From assembly GCF_000188055.2 (NCBI RefSeq), contig NZ_AEUZ02000001.1:696001-760000 (forward strand): DNA of 64,000 nucleotides, given 5' to 3'. The notes under the pieces were generated by a model that had not been told where the DNA came from, made no database searches, and saw nothing but the letters and a program-made list of their open reading frames with translations. Positions 57,269 to 64,000 of the stretch are shown here, piece by piece; the stretch's first letter is position 1; each line of letters begins with the position of its first letter. Position numbers and translations under genes: made by a program. This stretch comes from Streptococcus urinalis 2285-97. GTDB taxonomy: Bacteria; Bacillota; Bacilli; Lactobacillales; Streptococcaceae.

Positions 57269-57338
57269 TAGTTTATCTCTTAAAATGAATATGTTAAGAT
57301 AATTTTAATAAAATAGATCAATTTTAGAGGTTATGATA

Positions 57339-58013
57339 ATGTCAGATTTTCCTTCAGTAATGTCTAATTTACGTAAAGAAATAGTAAGAGTACCAGAGGC
57401 AATTAAACAATGTACTGGAATTTCGATTTATGGTCGTTTAATTCGCTCAGTTATCTTTTCGACAGATGTTTCTATAATTGCAAATAATAATGCGGATGCA
57501 GTTTTGGCAGTTTACCCATTTACACCAAATCCAGCTATATTAAAAAGTATCATGTTAGTTTCTTCGGTACCCGTTTTTGCAGGAGTTGGAGGTGGTCTGA
57601 CAAAAGGTTTTCGTTCTGCAAATATGAGCCTTTTTTCAGAATCAGAAGGTGCATTTGCTGTTGTTTTGAATAGTCCAACAGATGTTAAAACAATAAAACA
57701 AGTCAATCAACTCATTGATATTCCTATTATTTATACAGTTACTTCAGCTGATGTGGATTTAAAAAGTAGAATAGAAGCTGGTGTAGATATCTTTAATGTT
57801 AGTGGTGGATCTGAAACAGTTGCTTTTGTATCTAAAATAAGAACTGAATTTCCAGATTTTCCCATCTTAGCTACTGGCGGACCAAGTGAGTCAAGTATAG
57901 AGGCAACTATAGCTGCTGGAGCAAATGCGATTTCGTACACACCTCCTACAAATAGTGAATTATTTAAAAAGAAAATGGAAAGTTATCGTAAGCAACTTTC
58001 TAAGAAAAAATAA
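57339..58013 (+). CDS. TIM-barrel-like hypothetical protein (hydrolase family in streptococci)
   Basis: 224 residues; ATG 57339 is 9 bp after GAGG, and ATG 57333 two codons earlier is possible. Repeating beta-alpha units with VPVFAGVGGGLTKG, VDIFNVSGGSETV and PILATGGPSESSIEATIAAG, a phosphate-binding-loop style seen in NanE and KDPG-aldolase barrels. No catalytic residues can be assigned. It is the last host gene before the tRNA. Confidence 0.6.
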   Translation: MSDFPSVMSNLRKEIVRVPEAIKQCTGISIYGRLIRSVIFSTDVSIIANNNADAVLAVYPFTPNPAILKSIMLVSSVPVFAGVGGGLTKGFRSANMSLFSESEGAFAVVLNSPTDVKTIKQVNQLIDIPIIYTVTSADVDLKSRIEAGVDIFNVSGGSETVAFVSKIRTEFPDFPILATGGPSESSIEATIAAGANAISYTPPTNSELFKKKMESYRKQLSKKK

Positions 58014-58057
58014 ACTTGCAAAGCCTCTCTATCTAATGTAAAATAGAATAGCTGAGT

Positions 58058-58129
58058 GTCCCCTTAGTTCAATGGATATAACACCTCCCTCCTAAGGAGT
58101 AGTTGCTGGTTCGATTCCGGCAGGGGACA
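58058..58129 (+). tRNA. tRNA-Arg (anticodon CCT)
   Basis: 72 nt without encoded CCA. Acceptor stem GTCCCCT/AGGGGAC with discriminator A, D arm GTT/AAC, anticodon loop CTCCTAA reading CCT, T arm GCTGG-TTCGATT-CCGGC. Base 27 (C) faces base 43 (T), so the anticodon stem has four pairs and a mismatch. The tyrosine integrase of the second prophage lies 43 bp downstream in the opposite direction, so the 3' half is the likely attachment site. Confidence 0.93.
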
Positions 58130-58171
58130 TATAAATAATGTTAAAAGCCTTTATTTAAAAGGCTTTTTGTT

Positions 58172-59251
58172 TTATTCAATTAAATTTAGGGGCACAAAAG
58201 GGGCAGTTTGATTATTTATCAATTCTTTCATATTAACAGTAGTGTGACTGTAAATAGATAATGTTGTCTTAGGGTCTGAGTGTCCTACTCTATCCATAAT
58301 TGCGTTTAGAGGTATACCTTTTTCTGCCAAAAACGAAATGTGCGAATGCCTGAATAAATGTGTGTGGTAATCACCGTAAATTTTTAGGCGCTTATTGATA
58401 TACGCATTTAAAATTGGCAAACCTTTTGAGTTTGGGAAAACAAATTCACTCATTTTATTTTGTCGATTAATGATTTCTATAATGTTATCAGATACCGAAA
58501 TTTTCCGAGTTGATTTTTTGGTCTTTGTTGTCGTGATTTCTCTAGTGTGGAAATCGTAAGTCGCATTAATCAAAATTTCTTTATTTTCAAAATCAATCTT
58601 GTCATAAGTCAAGCAAGCTAATTCACCGTACCTCATTCCAGTCAAAAACATTAATAAAACGATATCTGAGAGTTTTTGTTCATCATTGGCTATCATTCTA
58701 CCGCAGAGGTCGTAAACCTCGTTAGAAGTTAAATAAAGTACCTTTTCAGGCATATATTCTTCTTTTGGTTTAGGGACTAAAACATTGTCGGTTGGATTGC
58801 TTGTCAAGTAGTCCATTTGTATAGCATAAGCAAAGATAGCATGTAGTCTTTTTCTGCATTTGTGCGTAACATGATAAGAATTGTTTTTTAATAGTTTTTC
58901 AATAAGCAGTCTGACATCACGTTTAGTTAGCTTGCTAATAATCGTTTCATCTGGCAACACGGTTGCTATATGACTGTCAGACACTAAATAACCACGTTTT
59001 GTGGAATCTTTGACCGTCGGAATCCATTGATTTAAATACTCACGCTTTAATTCACCATATGTCATTTCGGAATGATCTCGTGTAGCAAGCTTATCTTCAA
59101 TTTTTTCTTGCAAGATAAGATTAGCTTTTTTCTGCGCTTGGCTCGAATTTTTATCTAATGTGACAGACACTTTTTTGTATTTTTTGGTCAATGGGTCAGT
59201 ATAACGTTCAATATATTTAAACTTTCCATTTGATAATTCTTCAATCCACAT
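58172..59251 (-). CDS. int: Tyrosine integrase
   Basis: 359 residues, GAAAGG before ATG. N-terminal Arm-binding domain (ERYTDPLTKKYKKVSVTLDK), core-binding SAM-like domain, and catalytic domain with Arg in FLTGMRYGELACLTYDKIDF (in part), HLFRHSHISFLAE, GHSDPKTTLSIYSHT containing His/Arg/His and the Tyr nucleophile. It would insert the element in the tRNA-Arg gene. No excisionase is evident in the region seen. Confidence 0.93.
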   Translation of the reverse strand: MWIEELSNGKFKYIERYTDPLTKKYKKVSVTLDKNSSQAQKKANLILQEKIEDKLATRDHSEMTYGELKREYLNQWIPTVKDSTKRGYLVSDSHIATVLPDETIISKLTKRDVRLLIEKLLKNNSYHVTHKCRKRLHAIFAYAIQMDYLTSNPTDNVLVPKPKEEYMPEKVLYLTSNEVYDLCGRMIANDEQKLSDIVLLMFLTGMRYGELACLTYDKIDFENKEILINATYDFHTREITTTKTKKSTRKISVSDNIIEIINRQNKMSEFVFPNSKGLPILNAYINKRLKIYGDYHTHLFRHSHISFLAEKGIPLNAIMDRVGHSDPKTTLSIYSHTTVNMKELINNQTAPFVPLNLIE

Positions 59252-59279
59252 TGATAAAACCTTTCATTTTTGCTAAAAT
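59251..59279 (+). promoter_or_regulatory. Rightward promoter inside the integrase start region
   Basis: TTGATA (59251-59256), 17-bp spacer, TAAAAT (59274-59279) with TGn. It points away from the integrase into non-coding DNA. Confidence 0.6.
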
Positions 59280-59285
59280 AGAGTA

Positions 59286-59393
59286 CAAGAAAAGCATCTA
59301 AACTAGTCGAATTCGACCGGTTTAAACATCTTTTCTAAACGTAATTGCCTTACACTCAAAGATTGCCGTCTGGAGAGTGTAGGGTGTTTTTTG
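59286..59393 (+). ncRNA. Candidate small RNA with long hairpin
   Basis: From the promoter above to a terminator CCTTACACTC (59348-59357) with GAGTGTAGGG (59375-59384) and TGTTTTTT. The middle has a long imperfect inverted repeat, 59288-59336, centred on GTCGAATTCGAC. No start codon and no ORF. The pair of exact-spacing promoter and terminator supports a transcript of about 108 nt. Confidence 0.5.
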
Positions 59394-59402
59394 TTATAAA
59401 TA

Positions 59403-59487
59403 TAAAAAATAAAAGCCACACTCTTTTGAGTATGGCTTACTGTCTGCTAGAGACAACGTCTTCTTTACTGCTCGCTAGGAGCTATGT
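59403..59487 (-). ncRNA. Candidate small RNA with two CUAGC-loop hairpins
   Basis: Minus-strand promoter TTGACT (59522-59517), 17-bp spacer, TATACT (59499-59494). The RNA would carry GCTC-CTAGC-GAGC (59482-59470) and GTCT-CTAGC-AGAC (59454-59442), two hairpins with the same five-base loop, then a terminator stem with AAAA loop (59437-59413) and a U-rich tail. No ORF. About 85 nt. Confidence 0.55.
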
Positions 59488-59530
59488 AATTGTAGTATAA
59501 GCCATTATTTTTAAAAAGTCAATAAAAGCC

Positions 59531-60307
59531 TTATTTTCCTAAGTTAACTTGCAATTGTTGCTTATCTGAAAAATTAAGGACCTCGATATTATATTCTTTC
59601 AAAGCAATTAAATGATCGTCTTTAATATTTTGATATCCTTCATCGCTTACAATAATGTAAAGTTGTTCTTTATCACCATATTCATTTTTTCTAAACTCTG
59701 ATGTATCGAGCCAACTTGAAAGAATTGTATCTACTTGTTGTTTTGTTATATTATTATGAACCCTAGCAATTTTTGATATCCCTTTACTCATGAATACAAA
59801 ATTAAATCTATGTTCTAATCTAGACTTTCCAGCTATAGAGAAAGCAGGAAAAACATTATAGGAATCATTTTTCATAAAGTAATTTTTTACGTCATCTAAA
59901 AATTGAGATTTTACGTTATTTGGGTGTAGTTGTATAAAATCATAAACATTGATTAAAAGTTGAGTCATATCATGGATAGTTTGTCCAAGGTTTTTTTTAC
60001 TAGTGTTTCTTTCGATAGATTCTCCGACAAGTTCAAAACCATTGTACTGTAGAAGAGAAGAAAATAAGTCTTTTCTTCTACCTTTGTTTGACATATCTAT
60101 ACCGTTGATAGAAAGGTTCCATAAAGTATAAGAATTATCTGTAATCGTTAGTATTCTTCCGTTTGTTTTAACTGAAAAGCTAATAGATTCTCCAAAAGGA
60201 TCAACGAAAGGAGTAATAACTTCTGTATGGTCAGCCGAGATTTCGTTAAAAACAGCATTTTCATACACGAAATCCAAATATTCTTTTTTTATTTCATTTG
60301 CATTCAT
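59531..60307 (-). CDS. DUF1828/DUF1829-like protein of lysogeny region
   Basis: 258 residues, GGAGTC before ATG. The N-terminal half (TPFVDPFGESISFSVKTNGR, ITDNSYTLWNLSINGID) resembles DUF1828, the C-terminal half (FVFMSKGISKIARVHNN, QLYIIVSDEGYQNIKDDH) DUF1829. It follows the DUF6978-like gene by 24 bp. Such pairs between repressor and integrase are lysogen-expressed; a role in superinfection immunity is inference. Confidence 0.6.
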   Translation of the reverse strand: MNANEIKKEYLDFVYENAVFNEISADHTEVITPFVDPFGESISFSVKTNGRILTITDNSYTLWNLSINGIDMSNKGRRKDLFSSLLQYNGFELVGESIERNTSKKNLGQTIHDMTQLLINVYDFIQLHPNNVKSQFLDDVKNYFMKNDSYNVFPAFSIAGKSRLEHRFNFVFMSKGISKIARVHNNITKQQVDTILSSWLDTSEFRKNEYGDKEQLYIIVSDEGYQNIKDDHLIALKEYNIEVLNFSDKQQLQVNLGK

Positions 60308-60331
60308 TACAGACTCCTTTCTTTTTATTGA

Positions 60332-60802
60332 TTATAACAAATCTTGTTGAATTTTGATAGAAGCAGATTCTGGATTGTTTACATTCGTAAACTCTAAGAG
60401 GTTTGACAAATTTTCTAAAAAGTCATCACTGTTTTTTATGGATTCATATGGTAAGGGGTAAGTTTTATAGTGAGTAGTTTCATCACCTTTCAAGTAATAC
60501 TCTTTTTCAGAAAAAATATTAATTCTATTCCCCCAGACCCGTTCTCCGTTTGCGTTCTTATGAAATTTATTGTTTAAATTAATTCTTAAAAGAGTATAAT
60601 TGTGTTCTGTTTCTCTCAAATGAAAAACTTTACTATTATCACTATAGAAATAGTTTAAAATAAATCTGGTATTATTTATACCGACAATATCTATTTCTCC
60701 TTTACTATTATTAGTAATAACAACATTATGATTTTTTGCTATTGTTTTTATCATCTTGATTAGTTGGTAGGCTTGATCATCATTAATCAAAAGTTCCTTC
60801 AT
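60332..60802 (-). CDS. DUF6978-like protein
   Basis: 156 residues, TAGGAGAA before ATG. Helical start (DDQAYQLIKMIKTIAKNH) and beta-rich core with LRETEHNYTLLRINLNNKFH and HYKTYPLPYESI, a pattern I associate with DUF6978. First gene of a leftward pair with the DUF1828-like gene. Function unknown; small paired proteins in this site often block other phages or form toxin-antitoxin units. Confidence 0.55.
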   Translation of the reverse strand: MKELLINDDQAYQLIKMIKTIAKNHNVVITNNSKGEIDIVGINNTRFILNYFYSDNSKVFHLRETEHNYTLLRINLNNKFHKNANGERVWGNRINIFSEKEYYLKGDETTHYKTYPLPYESIKNSDDFLENLSNLLEFTNVNNPESASIKIQQDLL

Positions 60803-60837
60803 TTTTTCTCCTAAATTAAATTCCTAAATTCTTCAAC

Positions 60838-60863
60838 AACCATCTGCTCATCACAGATGGTTT
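60838..60863. repeat. Inverted repeat after the repressor gene
   Basis: AACCATCTG, CTCATCA, CAGATGGTT followed by TTT on the plus strand. The T run favours rightward termination, although the gene ending here runs leftward. Possibly a barrier against transcription from the integrase side. Confidence 0.5.
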
Positions 60864-61646
60864 TTAAACTGGGTATTTCCCAGTAACTCTACCAATAATC
60901 CTAAAGTCGCTATTAGCATCAATCGGAATATCCTCGTACTTGCTGTTTAGACTATGTAGAAACGCTCCGTTTTCGTTAATAAGCAACTGTTTAATATAAG
61001 CATCTCCATAGTATTCAAATACACCAATATTGCTATCTGAAAGTTCCACAGATAATTTTACAAATACGTAGTCACCAGAATAATACTCTGGTTCCATAGA
61101 ATCGCCATAAACCGGTATGACAAAATCAGCGTCATAATCGACTGGCAATTCAATCTGTTCAACTTGTACATCATTTAGATACTGCCCTGTACCAGCAGAA
61201 ACGGGGTGGTCGTAATAATTATAGGTATAGTATATAATTTGAGGTTCGTTTACTGTATTCTTACTGTTTTCTACTGTATTTTGTTCAGATAAAAGATTTT
61301 CACCGTAACTTATCCAATCACTATGACGAGGTTCTTTGAGCTCTTCATCTAGTAGAGCGACTTTGTTGTTGATATTAGGAGCAGTAGAAGTTTTGCTTGA
61401 TTTAAAACGAGGGTCGATATCTGATTTTAATACTCCGAAAAAATCAGCTATTTTTTGAACGTTACCAGGTATTGGCAAGGATGTTCCTTTTATATATCCT
61501 GTCAAGGTGCTAGGCGGAATGCCCGTTCCTCTAGACACATCAATCTGCTTCCTGTTTTGAGTAATCAAGAAGTGATTTATGTTGTTAGAAATTATTTTCA
61601 TATACTCTAAATCTTGAGGAGTTAACTTTCCTCTGCCTCTAGCCAT
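60864..61646 (-). CDS. CI-like repressor with S24 autoprotease domain
   Basis: 260 residues, AGGAGGAT before ATG. N-terminal XRE helix-turn-helix (QNRKQIDVSRGTGIPPSTLT) and C-terminal LexA/CI peptidase: cleavage-type dipeptide in SAGTGQY, catalytic Ser in VYGDSMEPEYYSGDYVFVK and Lys in DAYIKQLLI. It should hold the lysogenic state and be cut after RecA activation. Divergent from the early genes. Confidence 0.9.
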   Translation of the reverse strand: MARGRGKLTPQDLEYMKIISNNINHFLITQNRKQIDVSRGTGIPPSTLTGYIKGTSLPIPGNVQKIADFFGVLKSDIDPRFKSSKTSTAPNINNKVALLDEELKEPRHSDWISYGENLLSEQNTVENSKNTVNEPQIIYYTYNYYDHPVSAGTGQYLNDVQVEQIELPVDYDADFVIPVYGDSMEPEYYSGDYVFVKLSVELSDSNIGVFEYYGDAYIKQLLINENGAFLHSLNSKYEDIPIDANSDFRIIGRVTGKYPV

Positions 61647-61677
61647 TAATTTATCCTCCTGTTGAACATCTACCTTA

Positions 61678-61706
61678 ATTATAGCGTATTAAATCGTATT
61701 TTGAAA
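61678..61706 (-). promoter_or_regulatory. Repressor promoter with operator half-sites
   Basis: Minus strand TTTCAA (61706-61701), 17-bp spacer, TATAAT (61683-61678). Half-site CGTATT occurs at 61685-61690 and 61695-61700 within the spacer, 10 bp apart. Confidence 0.7.
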
Positions 61707-61746
61707 TAAAAAAATATAAAAAATTACGATTTTTTTCGAAAAACAG

Positions 61747-61775
61747 TTGACTTTCGAATTAATTCGTATTATAAT
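61747..61775 (+). promoter_or_regulatory. Early rightward promoter with palindromic operator
   Basis: TTGACT (61747-61752), 17-bp spacer, TATAAT (61770-61775), near consensus. The spacer contains the palindrome CGAATTAATTCG (61755-61766), which runs into a third CGTATT half-site (61765-61770). Confidence 0.8.
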
Positions 61776-61821
61776 TAAATCAAGCTTAAGGAATTAAGCA
61801 AAACGAAAGGAGGTACAGCTA

Positions 61822-61923
61822 ATGAAATCTAGGCTAAACAAAAAGCCTAAACACAAAGAACTAGAAGTCGAAATCAAGATTCTTTGGTTTAAGCTTAGGA
61901 TTCACTACTCAATAGAGTGGTGA
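61822..61923 (+). CDS. Small basic early protein
   Basis: 33 residues, AAAGGAGG 7 bp before ATG 61822. Highly basic start (MKSRLNKKPKHKELE) and hydrophobic end (ILWFKLRIHYSIEW). First gene after the early promoter; the position often holds Cro-like or antirepressor proteins, but this is too short for a helix-turn-helix domain. Function unknown. Confidence 0.6.
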   Translation: MKSRLNKKPKHKELEVEIKILWFKLRIHYSIEW

Positions 61924-61931
61924 CAATACCA

Positions 61932-61963
61932 AGAGGGCTAAGAAGCCCTCTCCCCTAACGGGG
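61932..61963 (+). repeat. Two abutting GC-rich hairpins
   Basis: AGAGGGCT-AAGA-AGCCCTCT (61932-61951) followed without a gap by CCCC-TAAC-GGGG (61952-61963). No T run follows, so they are not a standard terminator. They lie in the leader of the next early gene. Confidence 0.6.
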
Positions 61964-62016
61964 TAAGTTTAGTTTAGCACATTGGCTGTATCTCCGCAAG
62001 AATGAAAGGAGAGTAA

Positions 62017-62310
62017 ATGGATTTATTGAAAGTAGGTGGCATGACCTATAACGTTGTTATTCAGGAGCATTTCAAAGCTTATGATGATGATAGAAATCTC
62101 TGGGGGTATTGTGATTACGAACAACAAATCATATATATTCGTGAGTCATTATCAGAGCAAAAGAAAAAGCAAGTGCTAGTCCACGAACTAACACATGCTA
62201 TTCTACATGAAGTTGGCTACAAAGAACAAGATGAAGAACTTGTTAGTCGTTTTTCAATCGGTCTACATCAGGTTCTTAAAGATAATCCAACGCTTACTTT
62301 TCAGTCCTAA
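62017..62310 (+). CDS. ImmA/IrrE-like metallopeptidase, small
   Basis: 97 residues, AAAGGAGA before ATG. Zinc site LVHELTHAILHEVGY (HExxH), preceded by QQIIYIRESLSEQKKKQ. Related proteins cleave phage or ICE repressors of the ImmR type. Unusually it is the rightward early gene and lacks a long C-terminal domain. It could act on the CI-like repressor across the divide, which is inference. Confidence 0.75.
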   Translation: MDLLKVGGMTYNVVIQEHFKAYDDDRNLWGYCDYEQQIIYIRESLSEQKKKQVLVHELTHAILHEVGYKEQDEELVSRFSIGLHQVLKDNPTLTFQS

Positions 62311-62464
62311 CACCTTTGAACTTTCCACCAGTAGTTTTCGTGTCCATAAACTTGCCAGTAGATGTGTCACGCTTGGTATAAAGTCCAGTTTTAGGGTTAT
62401 GAGACTGAGAGCGACCTTTGACGGCTCCGATACGACCGCCGCCTTTAGGGCCATTTTTCGCCAT
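62294..62464 (-). CDS. Small Gly/Lys-rich conserved phage protein (antiparallel)
   Basis: 56 residues, ATG at 62464 with AAAGGAGG 8 bp before it on the minus strand. Sequence (MAKNGPKGGGRIGAVKGRSQ, then KTGLYTKRDTSTGKFMD) has the look of a recurrent small streptococcal/phage protein. Its end overlaps the ImmA-like gene by 17 bp. Leftward in a rightward early region, so it has its own promoter or belongs to lysogen transcripts. Confidence 0.65.
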   Translation of the reverse strand: MAKNGPKGGGRIGAVKGRSQSHNPKTGLYTKRDTSTGKFMDTKTTGGKFKGVRTEK

Positions 62465-62521
62465 GACTTATCCTCCTTTCCACTAGGATAAGTTGATTAT
62501 AACATTTTTAGGAGGTACAAA

Positions 62522-62680
62522 ATGAATTGGAAAAAACTAATGTTTGGCGATCTAGAACACACGTTTACTAGTCGTGATGGTAAGGAAAAAACAAGTATTG
62601 AATTTGAAGGCGGCGTATTGCCAGCACTGTTAGTGTTAGGCGGTATCGCTTGGCTGATTGCTTGGTTTATTACAAAATAA
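62522..62680 (+). CDS. Small membrane protein
   Basis: 52 residues, TAGGAGG 7 bp before ATG 62522. Charged N-terminus (MNWKKLMFGDLEHTFTSRDG) and one C-terminal membrane helix (LPALLVLGGIAWLIAWFI). No family recognised. Followed by a short GCCC-GGGC hairpin and the next gene's ribosome binding site. Confidence 0.6.
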   Translation: MNWKKLMFGDLEHTFTSRDGKEKTSIEFEGGVLPALLVLGGIAWLIAWFITK

Positions 62681-62711
62681 AAAGCCCGTTAGGGCGGAAA
62701 GGAGGGAGGAT

Positions 62712-62954
62712 ATGACAGTTGTTGATAAAATTTTTCGTGGTGATAAATGGTTTATACCTAAACCTAAAATTAGCTATACAAAACCTATGAATATTATAGT
62801 TTTTAGTAAACAAGAAAGATTTGATTTGTTTTTATTTGAAGCTCATAACTTTGATGAGGTATTTAAACAATTTGAAGAAGAGAAATTCAAGCCTTATAAA
62901 TACACAGCTTGGGCATCAATAGACGAAACAATAATAAAGCTATTTAATTTTTAA
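62712..62954 (+). CDS. Small early phage protein
   Basis: 80 residues from ATG 62712, with GGAGGGAGG upstream; the same frame is open earlier without a usable site. Sequence (TVVDKIFRGDKWFIPKPKIS, then FEAHNFDEVFKQFEEEKFKP) is charged and aromatic. No family recognised. Ends 15 bp inside the next antiparallel gene. Confidence 0.6.
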   Translation: MTVVDKIFRGDKWFIPKPKISYTKPMNIIVFSKQERFDLFLFEAHNFDEVFKQFEEEKFKPYKYTAWASIDETIIKLFNF

Positions 62955-63506
62955 ATAATCAATTAATTTATAAATTTTATTTATTTGATTTCTGAAATTA
63001 TCTTGTTTCCAAAATGTATTTTCTTCTCTAACTCGCCCATTGATTTCTCTGTAACAGTTAGTTGTTACGTGTGGTGAGGGATTGAATGGAAAAACATAGA
63101 ACTTTTTAGAAGTTTGCACCTCTAAAAAATAATTTGACTTTACAGTATTAGGGAATCTAAACACAAAATTATTAGCGTAAGTCGAATATGGGGGAATGAT
63201 AAAAGGTACATAGCCATATTTGAAATTTGATGACTTTACCTCGTGACTTTTTAATAATTCTCCATAATTTGATGCTTCGAATTGAAGTTTTTTCTCAGTG
63301 ATAGTTAACCCTTCAATTGTAATTGGGCTGGAAGATTCATTAATAAATGTGATTTTAACAATCATTTCCAATTCTTCAAGATTGAATTCCGCTTTCTGAT
63401 TTGAAACTCCGAGTCTGAATGTAGATTTATATAATGGAACAATAAATGAAAAAAACGAAATCAAAATCGATATTAAAGATATTACTAACGCCAACAATCG
63501 CTTCAC
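62940..63506 (-). CDS. Membrane-anchored unknown protein, lysogenic-conversion candidate
   Basis: 188 residues, GAGGTGAAGC before ATG. N-terminal membrane helix (LLALVISLISILISFFSFIV) followed by a beta-rich extracytoplasmic-like domain (EEMIVKITF style strands, FIIPPYSTYANNFVFRFPNT). No family recognised. It runs against the early operon, so it is likely expressed in the lysogen; a surface or exclusion role is possible but unproven. Confidence 0.6.
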   Translation of the reverse strand: MKRLLALVISLISILISFFSFIVPLYKSTFRLGVSNQKAEFNLEELEMIVKITFINESSSPITIEGLTITEKKLQFEASNYGELLKSHEVKSSNFKYGYVPFIIPPYSTYANNFVFRFPNTVKSNYFLEVQTSKKFYVFPFNPSPHVTTNCYREINGRVREENTFWKQDNFRNQINKIYKLIDYLKIK

Positions 63507-63551
63507 CTCGACATTTTTATTTCAATTATACCACAGAAAGGAGGTGGGGGA

Positions 63552-63767
63552 ATGCAACAAATTTCGCTAAGAGCACTACGAGTAAATTATAATTTATCAG
63601 CTAAAGAAGTTGCCAAAACTTTAGAAATTCATTATCAAACTTTGTTGAAATATGAAAATGATAGCAGTAAAATTCCTCATGATTTGTTAAAAAAATTAGC
63701 TGATTTTTATAACGTTGATACGAATTATATTTTTTTAGGCAAAAAATACGAATTAATTCAAAACTAA
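63552..63767 (+). CDS. Cro/XRE-type helix-turn-helix protein
   Basis: 71 residues, AAAGGAGG 8 bp or so before ATG. XRE fold: LRALRVNYNLSAKEVAKTLE, HYQTLLKYENDSSKIPHDLL, LADFYNVDTNYIFLGKK. Likely a Cro-like or secondary phage regulator. Next gene begins 21 bp downstream. Confidence 0.8.
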   Translation: MQQISLRALRVNYNLSAKEVAKTLEIHYQTLLKYENDSSKIPHDLLKKLADFYNVDTNYIFLGKKYELIQN

Positions 63768-63788
63768 CACAACACTAGAAAGGACAAT

Positions 63789-64000
63789 ATGAATGAAGTA
63801 ACTTTATCAAACAACTTGCAACAAATTGAATTAGAGATCAACCACCATAAAAACATCGCTGGTCAGTCCATTTGGGAAATTGGTCGCAGGTTGAAACATG
63901 TTAAAGAGAACGACTTAGCGCATGGGCAATTTATGGAATGGCTTGGAAAACTCGGAATAAATCAACCCGAAGCTAATCGCATGATGAAAGTGGCGAATGA
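63789..64000 (+). CDS. DUF3102-like protein, N-terminal part (cut by window edge)
   Basis: At least 70 residues open to the window end from ATG 63789 (GAAAGGAC upstream). HHKNIAGQSIWEIGRRLKHV and FMEWLGKLGINQPEANRMMK match DUF3102, a phage protein family common in early regions of streptococcal and lactococcal phages, with a predicted DNA-binding role. Confidence 0.75.
   Translation, partial: MNEVTLSNNLQQIELEINHHKNIAGQSIWEIGRRLKHVKENDLAHGQFMEWLGKLGINQPEANRMMKVAN

Larger units (their letters stand above)
58130..64000. mobile_element. Second prophage, left arm (tRNA-Arg site)
   Basis: Integrase facing the tRNA, lysogeny genes leftward, early genes rightward, and the window ends inside an early gene. 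No broken genes were seen in this part. The right att copy is outside the window. Confidence 0.85.

Noticed and set aside
59285-59490. Retron or CRISPR-like element in the structured intergenic region
   Set aside because: There is no reverse transcriptase or cas gene and no regularly spaced repeats; only two terminated candidate RNAs.
62195-62491. Rightward 98-codon frame over the ImmA-like gene end
   Set aside because: No start signal, low-complexity basic composition, and it is antisense to the well-supported 56-residue gene.

Overview
The window is a streptococcal chromosome segment of about 30 kb (roughly 28.0-58.1 kb) held between two integrated elements. Host genes are AT-rich and match pyogenic-group Streptococcus: pgm, dinG, asnS, a ccdA-thioredoxin-msrAB-two-component cluster, rapZ-yvcK-whiA, adcA with a C-terminal ZinT-like half, a cysteine-free ribosomal protein L31, rplS and a tRNA-Arg(CCT). 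The exact species (for example S. parauberis, S. uberis or a relative) is inference.

Region 1 (1 to about 27,982) is the right part of a Phi-m46.1-like prophage, richer in G+C than the host. Order: helicase end, DUF1492 regulator with an 11-bp iteron array, metK-like gene, HNH, RelBE-type toxin-antitoxin pair, DNA methyltransferase, terminase, portal, protease, capsid, head-tail genes, tail genes, holin, endolysin, a type I toxin-antitoxin locus, two serine recombinases and a zinc-ribbon cargo gene. It ends against the last 12 codons of a 23S rRNA uracil methyltransferase gene (rumA type), so that gene is the target. Three small-gene cassettes, each with an almost identical 66-bp leader and its own terminator, are scattered through it. 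The prophage is cryptic: metK, HNH, large terminase, portal, one connector, one tail-completion gene, tape measure, tail endopeptidase, receptor-binding protein, endolysin and one recombinase carry nonsense codons, frameshifts or deletions. The split tail-chaperone gene is different: it has a proper A AAA AAG slippery site and is a normal programmed frameshift.

Region 2 (28.0-58.1 kb) is host core. It has small metabolic genes, a leader-controlled phosphoglucomutase, an esterase and 3-hydroxyacyl-CoA dehydrogenase pair with a candidate cre site, DinG, aminotransferase and asnS, an extracellular methionine-sulfoxide repair operon next to a two-component system whose kinase is frameshifted, rapZ-yvcK-whiA, a dipeptidase, AdcR-controlled adcA, L31, and a flavodoxin-chorismate mutase-ClC-rplS stretch.

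Region 3 (58,130 to the end) is the left arm of a second, apparently intact prophage in the 3' end of tRNA-Arg(CCT). It has a tyrosine integrase, an intergenic region with two candidate small RNAs, a DUF1828/DUF6978-type pair, a CI-like repressor with divergent promoters, then early genes (ImmA-like peptidase, small ORFs, Cro-like HTH, DUF3102). The right end lies outside the window.
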